The notes under the pieces: model-generated
Databases searched by the model: none
Told to the model about the DNA's origin: nothing
What the model saw: only the letters and a program-made list of their open reading frames with translations
Program-made: the position numbers and the translations under genes
Source of the DNA: Flavobacteriaceae bacterium UBA4166
Lineage (GTDB): Bacteria; Bacteroidota; Bacteroidia; Flavobacteriales; Flavobacteriaceae
DNA: 28,454 nucleotides
Assembly: GCA_002379985.1 (NCBI GenBank)
Contig: DFVG01000028.1
Coordinates: 1,022 to 29,475, forward strand
Direction: 5' to 3'
Shown: positions 1-6,721 of the stretch, one piece after another
Numbering within the stretch: the stretch's first letter is position 1
Layout of the letters: each line of letters starts with the position of its first letter

Positions 1-845
1 AAACCACTTTTTTCGGGATTTTTCAAAATTAAAATTTTATAGGCCTGAATCGCTTTTTTATAGTTTTTCTGCTGAAGATAAACCTTTGCTAAGGTCTCTG
101 TCATCAAGGATTCCTGAGGTTTCGTAAATGGCTTGGCCAAGTTTTTAGTGCCTTCCGGAGGTCGCGATGTTGGCTCTAATTTTGGTGTTTCTTGAATGAA
201 TTTGTCAATGAGCGCAAACTTTCGAGCTTTTTCTTCGTCAGAAACGGAAGCCTCTTCAGTAGTTTCGTTTCTTTCAATGGGGTCTGCCTTTGTGAGTTTT
301 AACCATTCTGCGAAAGAGTGGGTGTCTCCTTTGGTAAAGGGGAGGGGTGCTTCCGGTTCGAGGGTTTCTCCAGGTTCAGAAGGTGTGTTTTCCTCTTCCG
401 TGTTAGACTCATCCGTCAGTTTTACCACCGAGGTTACTTTGCGTTCAAATAGCTCCGGATTTAAGATGGCTTCTGCCTTCTTTAGTTCGGCTTTCATTTT
501 ATTGTCTAAATCAATGCTAACCGATTCAGAAACGTTTTCCGCCACTACTTCAATCTCATTAATAGAAGGGTCGTGTTGCAAGATCTGTTCTGAAATTTTA
601 TTCTGAACAAATTCTTCCGAAGTGATATAATCAAAAAGAATATCGCGATCGGTAGTATGTGCCGCCGTACGTTTTAATGCTTCGTTATAGAGGTAACTTC
701 CTTCATTTTTAAGCCCTTTGAGTTGTAAAGCGCGTGCCGATTGGAAATAGGGAAATTTTTTAATGACGGTTTCTAGTTCCGTCATGTGTTCTTGAGTGAT
801 CTCTTGCGGATGCGCCAGCAGGTATGTATACGTTTCCCTGTTCAT
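1..845 (-). CDS. TPR-type protein, 3' end beyond window
   Basis: The frame is open from an ATG at 845-843 to the left edge without a stop, giving about 281 residues of a longer protein. The start overlaps the lptE stop by one base (TAATG), which indicates translational coupling. There is no signal peptide or membrane segment, so it is probably cytoplasmic. The first 80 residues are helical and TPR-like (HPQEITQEHMTELETVI, then an FPYFQSARAL motif). A low-complexity acidic, Pro/Glu/Thr-rich stretch follows at about residues 130-230. The last visible part (LAKVYLQQKNYKKAIQAYKIL) looks like a TPR unit. From memory, flavobacterial genomes often carry such a gene between lptE and secG/groES. Function is unknown; the family assignment to a TPR-containing hypothetical is moderately secure. 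Confidence 0.8.
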   Translation of the reverse strand, partial: MNRETYTYLLAHPQEITQEHMTELETVIKKFPYFQSARALQLKGLKNEGSYLYNEALKRTAAHTTDRDILFDYITSEEFVQNKISEQILQHDPSINEIEVVAENVSESVSIDLDNKMKAELKKAEAILNPELFERKVTSVVKLTDESNTEEENTPSEPGETLEPEAPLPFTKGDTHSFAEWLKLTKADPIERNETTEEASVSDEEKARKFALIDKFIQETPKLEPTSRPPEGTKNLAKPFTKPQESLMTETLAKVYLQQKNYKKAIQAYKILILKNPEKSG

Positions 846-1351
846 TACCAATTTGCTAATGAATTATTGAAAATGTCTTGAGTAATACGCTCAAAGATAT
901 CTGCCAATGCATTTTCCAATTGTGCACCGGTCAATTGATTTCCGCCGGCATAGTCAAAGTAAAAAGAGAAACGTTGCTCAAAGTCTTTTTCAGGCTCGAG
1001 GGTGTTGTAAAAACGAACGTTTACAGAAACAGTCAATCGGTTTTGAGCGGCGGTGCTTTGCGCAGTTGCCGTAATGGGAGATACGTAATATTCGGTAAGT
1101 TCACCTTCATAAATAAGGTCTCCACCATTATTGACCAGATCGAGGCTGGTTTGTGTTAGAATAAGGTCTTGAAGCAAAATGGTGAAATCCCGTGCAATCC
1201 CCGGTTCGACAATCGGGGCATTGTTTAGAAAATTGTTCACTTGAAAGGTAGTGGCCGAACCTACATCGGCACCCGTAAAGGAATACACACCACACCCTTG
1301 TAAGAGGCTACAGGAAAAAAGAAGAAGTGCAAAATGCTTCAGTTTACGCAT
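845..1351 (-). CDS. lptE: LPS-assembly lipoprotein LptE
   Basis: This 168-residue lipoprotein starts with a basic n-region and a hydrophobic core ending in the lipobox LLQGC, with Cys20 as the predicted lipidated residue. The GCGVYSFTGA sequence right after it is typical of the Bacteroidota LptE family. In the family's known role, LptE plugs the LptD barrel in the outer membrane and helps insert lipopolysaccharide on the cell surface. The length matches the family. The gene lies 4 bp after the sigma-54 activator gene and shares one base with the next gene, so it is internal to the operon. LptD is not encoded in the window. Assignment rests on the N-terminal signature and gene context; the remainder of LptE is poorly conserved in general. 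Confidence 0.88.
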   Translation of the reverse strand: MRKLKHFALLLFSCSLLQGCGVYSFTGADVGSATTFQVNNFLNNAPIVEPGIARDFTILLQDLILTQTSLDLVNNGGDLIYEGELTEYYVSPITATAQSTAAQNRLTVSVNVRFYNTLEPEKDFEQRFSFYFDYAGGNQLTGAQLENALADIFERITQDIFNNSLANW

Positions 1352-1355
1352 ACGT

Positions 1356-2630
1356 TTATAGGTTGTATTGTTTGATTTTTCGGTATAGTGTTCGCTCGCT
1401 AATGCCTAGTTCTTCGGCGGCAGCCTTGCGTTTTCCGTTGTTTTTTTCGAGGGATTTTTTGATCAGTTCCAGTTCTTTGTCCTGTAATGAAAGACTTTCC
1501 TCTTCTTCAATATCTTCCGCAAAATCATACCGATTTTTGGCTTCGGAAGACGGTTCCGGAATGCTCAATACCTCGACATCATGCGCATCGTCTTCGGTAT
1601 CTGCATCTACCATAGAAGATAACTCATCTTTGTACGTATTATTTTCCGCATAGATCTTATTGATCAACGAAGAATTCTCCTCTTGTACATCTTTTGCATT
1701 GCCGTTCTTCATCAACTCGAGGGTAAGTTTTTTAAGGTCGTTGACGTCGCGTTGCATGTCAAATAATACTTTATACAAGATTTCCCGCTCGCTGCTAAAA
1801 TCACTTTCTTGTTTTTTCTGCTGAATGACGGCAGGCAGGTTACTGCCTACGTCCGGGAGGTAATTCCGAAGCGTGTCATAAGAGATTTGACGCTCCTGTT
1901 CCAGTACCGAAATTTGTTCGGTGATGTTGCGTAACTGGCGAATGTTTCCACCCCAATGATATTTCAGCAACAAGCGAACAGCCGTGTCGTCCAAGCGAAT
2001 GGTGGGCATTTTGTACTTCTGTGAAAAGTCGGCAGCAAACTTTCGGAACAACAAGTGAATATCTTCGCCTCGGTTTCGAAGTGGCGGTAGGTTGATCTCC
2101 ACGGTGCTTAATCGGTAATATAGATCTTCTCTGAATTTTCCTTTGGAAATGGCTTCTGCCATATTCACGTTGGTGGCAGCGACAATGCGGACATCGGTCT
2201 TTTGTGTTTTAGAAGAACCCACTTTCAAAAACTCACCGTTTTCTAAAATACGAAGCAATCGCACCTGCGTGGGAAGCGGAAGTTCACCTACTTCATCCAA
2301 GAAAATGGTTCCGCCGTCGGCGACTTCAAAATATCCGCTACGCGTGGCGGTAGCGCCGGTAAATGCTCCTTTTTCGTGGCCAAATAGTTCACTGTCGATC
2401 GTTCCTTCCGGAATGGCACCACAGTTTACGGCAATATATTTATTGTGTTTGCGATGGGAAAGTGAATGAATGATCCGCGGAATACTTTCTTTCCCTACGC
2501 CACTTTCTCCGGTAACCAACACCGAAATATCAGTAGGGGCCACGCGAATGGCTTTCTCGATAGACCGATCCAGTTTTTCATCACTTCCTATAATTCCAAA
2601 ACGTTGTTTAACCGCTTGTACGCTTTCCAT
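1356..2630 (-). CDS. Sigma-54 activator lacking a sensor domain
   Basis: This is a 424-residue sigma-54-dependent transcription activator. The AAA+ domain begins almost at the N-terminus: Walker A GESGVGKES at residues 41-49, the sigma-54-contacting GAFTGA loop at 88-93, Walker B GGTIFLDE at 106-113 and the arginine-finger region in the FREDLYYRLS segment. A Fis-type helix-turn-helix occupies about 385-424 (KRKAAAEELGISERTLYRKI). Between them, about 265-380 is an acidic, low-complexity linker. There is no receiver, GAF or PAS domain, so activity is not controlled by phosphorylation of an attached receiver. The start at 2630 is preceded by AAAAAGAA, a usual A-rich flavobacterial leader. It lies between an unrecognised lipoprotein gene and lptE. 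All motifs needed for activator function are intact. The target promoters are unknown. Confidence 0.93.
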   Translation of the reverse strand: MESVQAVKQRFGIIGSDEKLDRSIEKAIRVAPTDISVLVTGESGVGKESIPRIIHSLSHRKHNKYIAVNCGAIPEGTIDSELFGHEKGAFTGATATRSGYFEVADGGTIFLDEVGELPLPTQVRLLRILENGEFLKVGSSKTQKTDVRIVAATNVNMAEAISKGKFREDLYYRLSTVEINLPPLRNRGEDIHLLFRKFAADFSQKYKMPTIRLDDTAVRLLLKYHWGGNIRQLRNITEQISVLEQERQISYDTLRNYLPDVGSNLPAVIQQKKQESDFSSEREILYKVLFDMQRDVNDLKKLTLELMKNGNAKDVQEENSSLINKIYAENNTYKDELSSMVDADTEDDAHDVEVLSIPEPSSEAKNRYDFAEDIEEEESLSLQDKELELIKKSLEKNNGKRKAAAEELGISERTLYRKIKQYNL

Positions 2631-2653
2631 TTCTTTTTAAGTAAATGTTAGTC

Positions 2654-3523
2654 CTAATATTCAAATCGCTGTGTGCTGCTCAACGTGCCATCTTTGTACA
2701 CTTCAATTTTTTCAGGTAATCCAGTTGCATCACGAGTTATATTATATTCGCTAGTCAAATCAGTGCCTGCGGCAGATTCCGTCTTGCGGATTAAAAGATT
2801 TTTTAAATACGGATTGTAATCTCCATCAAAGTCAATATCAAATATGTTTACGGCATAAAAAGCGATTGCATTTTTGTTGTGAAAGTTGTACAAAGGATTG
2901 GCGACATCTGACTGCTCGAAGGACAGTTGATAATAAGGATTCCCATTGTTATAATTGTTAATTTGAATAAGCTCACCGCTATCATCATAAATTAATTCAG
3001 TCGTTTTGAAAAATTCTGGCATTGCTTCGTGAGATGTGGCTACTAATCGATCACCATCAAACAACATACTGGCGACCCTCCCGTCGTCGGTTTTGAGAAA
3101 TGAAATTTCATTACCCGAATAGGTCACTTCGATCTCTATCGGGTCGTCTGGCCCCATACTAAAGAGAAGCACTTTTTTAAGTCGAGTGCCGTCGTATTCT
3201 ATTTTATAGACCGGTGATTCAAACTCACCAGCGTTATTATAGAAGTCAGCTCCAGTAAGCTTCCCCTCTGAATCATAACTATACAGATTGTAAAATCTGG
3301 AATCAGGCATTCCAAAATAATACCTTTTAGAAATAAAATCTGGGTCTTCGAACTCTAACTCTATATAAGTATTAGTTGGAGGGCCAGATTCGTAGAAATA
3401 TCTTGAGATTCCCGATTCAGGGAGGGGACTCGTTGTGTCATCCACTATATCACTCTCATCAGAGCCGCAACTCGTCATTAATAGCAAACTTAGAATAATA
3501 CTAATTTGACTGATTATTTTCAT
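2654..3523 (-). CDS. Unrecognised lipoprotein with YD-like repeats
   Basis: This 289-residue protein has a signal peptide ending in the lipobox LLMTSC (Cys19), followed by an acidic stretch (GSDESDIVDD) that fits surface or periplasmic sorting of a Bacteroidota lipoprotein. The body contains recurrent short beta units of the form Y-x-Y-D-S/D-x-G-x-L, for example YSYDSEGKLTGADFYN and LIYDDSGELIQINNYN. These resemble the YD-type repeats of many secreted Bacteroidota proteins of unknown role. No catalytic motif is visible. The gene sits 6 bp after miaB and 23 bp before the sigma-54 activator gene, so it is cotranscribed with them. Its base composition appears more AT-rich than either neighbour, which suggests it is a later insertion into an older operon. 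Function not assigned. Confidence 0.85.
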   Translation of the reverse strand: MKIISQISIILSLLLMTSCGSDESDIVDDTTSPLPESGISRYFYESGPPTNTYIELEFEDPDFISKRYYFGMPDSRFYNLYSYDSEGKLTGADFYNNAGEFESPVYKIEYDGTRLKKVLLFSMGPDDPIEIEVTYSGNEISFLKTDDGRVASMLFDGDRLVATSHEAMPEFFKTTELIYDDSGELIQINNYNNGNPYYQLSFEQSDVANPLYNFHNKNAIAFYAVNIFDIDFDGDYNPYLKNLLIRKTESAAGTDLTSEYNITRDATGLPEKIEVYKDGTLSSTQRFEY

Positions 3524-3529
3524 AAATAC

Positions 3530-4987
3530 TTAGTTGTTTTCTGAATATCCTACGGCCTTCCCCAATAAGGTGGCAGTTGTACAATCTTCTATTTTTACCA
3601 TCACAAAGTCGCCTACCTTATAATGTTCCTTCGGGAAGACTGCCACGGTATTTTGTTCTGTGCGGCCGCTCCATTCGGCCTCACTTTTTCGCGATTCTTT
3701 TTCAATCAAAACTTCCACTGTTTTCCCAACAAATTCTTGAGTACGATAGGCACTGTGTTTCTGCTGAAGGTCTACAATTTCGATCAGACGTCTCTTTTTT
3801 ACTTCTTCGGGTACGTCGTCTTCTAGTTTTCTAGCGGCCATCGTTCCGGGGCGTTCCGAATACATAAACATAAATCCAAAATCATACTTCACATACTCCA
3901 TCAGGCTTAAGGTATCTTGATGGTCTTCTTCTGTTTCTGTAGGAAAACCTGAGATCATATCTTGAGAGATGGCGCAATTAGGAAGAATCTTACGAATCTT
4001 GTCGATCAGCTCCATATACTCCTCGCGGGTGTGTTGGCGATTCATCTCTTTCAAAATACGAGTGCTTCCGCTTTGCACCGGTAAGTGAATGTAGTTGCAA
4101 ATGTTGGGGTATTTTGCCATGCTGTGCAGCACGTCTTCCGTCATATCTTGCGGGTTGCTCGTGGAAAAACGAATACGCATTTTGGGTTGTGCTTGTGCGA
4201 CCAACTCTAATAGTTGAGCGAAATTCGTCGCCGTGGCCTTTTGCATGTCGCTGGCATTTTTGAAGTCCTTTTTGAGTCCGCCCCCATACCACAAGTAGCT
4301 ATCTACATTCTGTCCTAAGAGCGTAATTTCTTTATACCCTTTTTCGGCAAGGTCGTTTACCTCGTCAATGATGCTCAACGGGTTTCTGCTACGCTCGCGT
4401 CCCCGGGTGAATGGTACCACACAAAACGTACACATATTATCGCAACCTCTGGTGATACTAACGAAGGCTGTTACGCCATTTCCGCCCAAACGAACGGGCG
4501 CCACATCACCATAGGTTTCTTCTTTAGATAAGATGACATTTACCGCATCGCGACCTGCTTCAACTTCTTCCAGAAGATTCGGAAGATCTTTGTAGGCATC
4601 AGGACCTACGACCATGTCTACAATTTTCTCTTCCTCTAAAAATTTACTTTTCAAGCGTTCTGCCATACAGCCCAAGACCCCAACCTTCATATTGGGATTG
4701 TGTTGTTTTTTAACGGCATTGTATTTTTCCAGTCGCTTCCGAACGGTTTGCTCCGCTTTGTCGCGAATAGAACAGGTGTTTACCAATACTAGATCGGCCT
4801 CCTCCATTTTTTGCGTGGTATTGAACCCTTGCTCGGCAAGGATAGAAGCAACGATCTCGCTATCGCTAAAATTCATCTGACACCCGTAACTTTCAATGTA
4901 AAGTTTTCGGCTATTCGATATTTTGGGATGGCGCATTAAGGCTTCACCCTGCTTGTTTTCGTCAATAATCTTCTCTTGCGTCTCCAT
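3530..4987 (-). CDS. miaB: tRNA-2-methylthio-N6-dimethylallyladenosine synthase
   Basis: MiaB is a radical-SAM methylthiotransferase that converts i6A37 to ms2i6A37 in tRNAs reading UNN codons, in the cytoplasm. All three parts of the family are visible in 485 residues. The N-terminal UPF0004 domain carries Cys36 (ESYGCQMN), Cys72 (NTCSIR) and Cys107 (GVLGCMAE), which bind the auxiliary 4Fe-4S cluster. The radical-SAM motif is C182-x3-C186-x2-C189 (RGCDNMCTFCVVPFTRG). A TRAM domain of about 65 residues lies at the C-terminus (from about 415). The ATG at 4987 is downstream of a well-formed promoter at 5025-5056, making this the first gene of the leftward operon. Length is slightly above the usual 440-480 because of an N-terminal extension of about 27 residues before the conserved KLYIESYGC. 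Confidence 0.97.
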   Translation of the reverse strand: METQEKIIDENKQGEALMRHPKISNSRKLYIESYGCQMNFSDSEIVASILAEQGFNTTQKMEEADLVLVNTCSIRDKAEQTVRKRLEKYNAVKKQHNPNMKVGVLGCMAERLKSKFLEEEKIVDMVVGPDAYKDLPNLLEEVEAGRDAVNVILSKEETYGDVAPVRLGGNGVTAFVSITRGCDNMCTFCVVPFTRGRERSRNPLSIIDEVNDLAEKGYKEITLLGQNVDSYLWYGGGLKKDFKNASDMQKATATNFAQLLELVAQAQPKMRIRFSTSNPQDMTEDVLHSMAKYPNICNYIHLPVQSGSTRILKEMNRQHTREEYMELIDKIRKILPNCAISQDMISGFPTETEEDHQDTLSLMEYVKYDFGFMFMYSERPGTMAARKLEDDVPEEVKKRRLIEIVDLQQKHSAYRTQEFVGKTVEVLIEKESRKSEAEWSGRTEQNTVAVFPKEHYKVGDFVMVKIEDCTTATLLGKAVGYSENN

Positions 4988-5024
4988 AAATTGGTCTGTG
5001 TACTTCAGCTTTCAATTGAATCAG

Positions 5025-5056
5025 CAAAGATACAATTAAATTTACGTTTGTGTCAA
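5025..5056 (-). promoter_or_regulatory. Promoter of the miaB-lptE operon
   Basis: Read on the minus strand, TTG (5056-5054) is followed after 21 bp by TATCTTTG (5032-5025), an exact match to the Bacteroidota -7 consensus TAnnTTTG. The predicted transcript start is about 30 bases upstream of the miaB ATG. It is the only good promoter ahead of the five minus-strand genes, which fits a single operon. Confidence 0.6.
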
Positions 5057-5111
5057 AATGGCAGATTTCTTTTTCATACTTTTATGGCTTCAACTACCAA
5101 CCCTATACCTC

Positions 5112-5888
5112 ATGGAGCATCCTATTTTCAAGCGGATAGAAAGCGCTCAGAAGCCAGACTTCGGCGATATCCTCACCAAAAGTTTTAACTTGTTCAAAGA
5201 CGTTTGGTCGCAAGGGTTGATACACGGATTGATAAGCATGGCGTTTGTGTTTCCGTTTATCGTGATCGTATATATTCCAATGATCCCCTTTTATATCGAA
5301 GCCTTTGAAGCCAGTCAGTATGGCTATGAACCGTCCTTTGACTACGCTCCCGCTGTGATTGTGGGTTACGCCCTGTTGATCTTAGTGTTGAGTTTTGTGA
5401 TGCAGATCTTCGTATTTGCGATCAATCTGCATTTTTACCGTGTGATGAAAAATGCCGATCTGAAAACCAACGAAGATACGGGTGGTTATTTTGTCTATCT
5501 GAAAGGCAATTTTGGAAAATTGTTGGTATTGAATTTGGCGGTCTTCGGAATTGCCATTCTCGCGGCATTGCTGTGTTATTTGCCAATTTTTTATGTGATG
5601 GTACCGTTACAGCTTATCGCTCCGATCTTTGCGTTCAATTCTGAATTATCTGTGTCAGAAACCATCAAAGCAAGTTTTAAGTTAGGCAACCGTTTTTGGC
5701 TCATCATCTTTGGGTTGATCATCATTTCCTCGATGATTGCACAATTGGGGATTATCGCCTGTTTTATCGGTGTGATCGTCACCGCTTATTTTGTACACAT
5801 TCCTATGTATTATCTCTACAAAGAAACGATTGGTTTTCCGGAAGCTTCCAAAGAATCACTTCAAGTTCCTACCGACGTGCCGATCTAA
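5112..5888 (+). CDS. Multi-spanning membrane protein, unknown function
   Basis: From the ATG at 5112 this encodes 258 residues with about five to six hydrophobic spans. The clearest are the segments after GLIHGLISMAFVFPFIVIVY, around AVIVGYALLILVLSFVMQIF, around LLVLNLAVFGIAILAALLC and around WLIIFGLIIISSMIAQLGI. The cytoplasmic N-terminus (EHPIFKRIESAQKPDFGDIL) and the AF-SELSVSETIKASFKLGNRFW segment are reminiscent of integral-membrane families such as the DUF975/YciC-like group. An in-frame ATG at 5058 would add 18 residues, but it lies upstream of a -7-like TACTTTTA at 5077-5084, so I prefer 5112. The gene is divergent from miaB, and its last 20 bases overlap the 3' end of the convergent pyrophosphatase gene. 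Relatives are sometimes labelled as carotene oxygenases; nothing here supports that. Confidence 0.8.
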   Translation: MEHPIFKRIESAQKPDFGDILTKSFNLFKDVWSQGLIHGLISMAFVFPFIVIVYIPMIPFYIEAFEASQYGYEPSFDYAPAVIVGYALLILVLSFVMQIFVFAINLHFYRVMKNADLKTNEDTGGYFVYLKGNFGKLLVLNLAVFGIAILAALLCYLPIFYVMVPLQLIAPIFAFNSELSVSETIKASFKLGNRFWLIIFGLIIISSMIAQLGIIACFIGVIVTAYFVHIPMYYLYKETIGFPEASKESLQVPTDVPI

Positions 5889-6519
5889 TGTAGCGTATCG
5901 CTTCTTTTTCATTCCCCCAGCCGTTTGCAGTAGCGGGCTGCTCGGGATCGTAGTGCAAAAACCATTGCTCCAGTAATAGGAGTAGATTTGCTTGGGTTTT
6001 TTGCAATTCCGCTAAACTCATTTCAGGAACTAACCGAAGCCGTGCGTCTTTTGGACTTGCCAAAATTTTATAGTCGTTTTCGCCATCATCCCTTAAATGA
6101 AGTATTGCTATGGGGAAAGCTTCAATCACGGTTCCCGTTGGGAGGGTTTCCGCTAGAATAAGTACGTCGATCGCATCTCCGTCGCCACCTTCTTCAGGAT
6201 CTAAAAGTGTGTTCGGTATAAAACCGTAATTGGTAGGATACGGAAGAAAGTTGATGATACGATCCCTGCCATTGCGTTGATCGACCTCAAATTTTTTCGT
6301 CATTTTATTGAATTCAATCTTTTTATTCGTTCCCGCCGGAATTTCTATGACACAATAAACGGTGCCGTCTTCTGTAAAAGCAGCAACTTGCGAATAATCA
6401 TGTGTGTCGCTGCAGGAAGTAGAGGTGATCGTACTTCCGAAGCAAAAGAACAGTAGCAACAATAACCGGAAAATGTATTGGATGTGAACACGTGTCATCA
6501 TATAAGTCTCATCATTCAA
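5869..6519 (-). CDS. Family I inorganic pyrophosphatase, exported lipoprotein
   Basis: The enzyme hydrolyses pyrophosphate to two phosphates. Residues from about 50 on match the soluble family I fold: EIPAGTNKKIEF, the phosphate-binding YPTNYGFIP, the signature DGDAIDVL with three metal-binding Asp, and the DDGENDYKI segment equivalent to the D97/D102/K104 region of the E. coli enzyme. Unlike the usual cytoplasmic enzyme (about 175 residues), this 216-residue protein begins with a hydrophobic helix ending in TSTSC (Cys36), a probable lipoprotein signal. Possible starts are 6519, 6501 and 6498; all keep the signal. The position equivalent to the phosphate-binding E. coli Lys142 is Asp here (LHYDPEQ). 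The gene overlaps the end of the convergent membrane-protein gene by 20 bp. Family is certain; export is inferred. Confidence 0.88.
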   Translation of the reverse strand: MNDETYMMTRVHIQYIFRLLLLLFFCFGSTITSTSCSDTHDYSQVAAFTEDGTVYCVIEIPAGTNKKIEFNKMTKKFEVDQRNGRDRIINFLPYPTNYGFIPNTLLDPEEGGDGDAIDVLILAETLPTGTVIEAFPIAILHLRDDGENDYKILASPKDARLRLVPEMSLAELQKTQANLLLLLEQWFLHYDPEQPATANGWGNEKEAIRYIRSARR

Positions 6520-6635
6520 TGTAAAAGAAATAAAAAAATTAACGCAACCTTTCTCAAATTCGGCATCTTTTAAATGCTTTTATGAAATAAGAAAAGTAAA
6601 GTTTAGTATCCTTTAGAAGTGAAATACCTAGATAG

Positions 6636-6662
6636 AAAGCCCGCATATGTTGCGGGCTTTTT
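6636..6662 (+). terminator. Orphan intrinsic terminator upstream of topA
   Basis: A perfect 10-bp stem AAAGCCCGCA (6636-6645) / TGCGGGCTTT (6651-6660) encloses the loop TATGT and is followed by two further T, giving a T5 run. It lies between the divergent pyrophosphatase and topA genes, where no open frame on the plus strand precedes it. It may end a short RNA or attenuate a long topA leader. The minus-strand reading has a shorter T run. Confidence 0.75.
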
Positions 6663-6694
6663 GTATTCACAGCGATGTATTTAAAAAAATCCTA

Positions 6695-6702
6695 TACTTT
6701 TG
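6695..6702 (+). promoter_or_regulatory. -7 element of topA
   Basis: TACTTTTG matches TAnnTTTG exactly and ends 19 bases before the topA ATG at 6722. No TTG lies at the expected distance upstream (the nearest, 6661-6663, is 31 bp away at the base of the terminator), so only the -7 half is convincing. Confidence 0.4.
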
Positions 6703-6721
6703 TACTCCTAAAAAGTTGACG

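Noticed and set aside
196..606. Plus-strand open frame of 136 codons opposite the TPR-type gene
   Set aside because: It is antisense to a well-supported gene, Ser/Phe-rich in the way of a reverse-complement shadow, and has no recognisable family.
2654..3523. Rhs/polymorphic toxin based on YD-like repeats
   Set aside because: Too short, few and imperfect repeats, lipoprotein signal, no toxin tip or immunity gene next to it.
5058..5111. Upstream ATG of the membrane protein as the real start
   Set aside because: It lies before a -7-like element at 5077-5084, and the added 18 residues resemble nothing; the ATG at 5112 begins the well-formed N-terminus.
6647..6721. N-terminal extension of topA
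   Set aside because: It would be translated from within the terminator hairpin and through the -7 box; topoisomerase I starts at MAKNLVIVESP.
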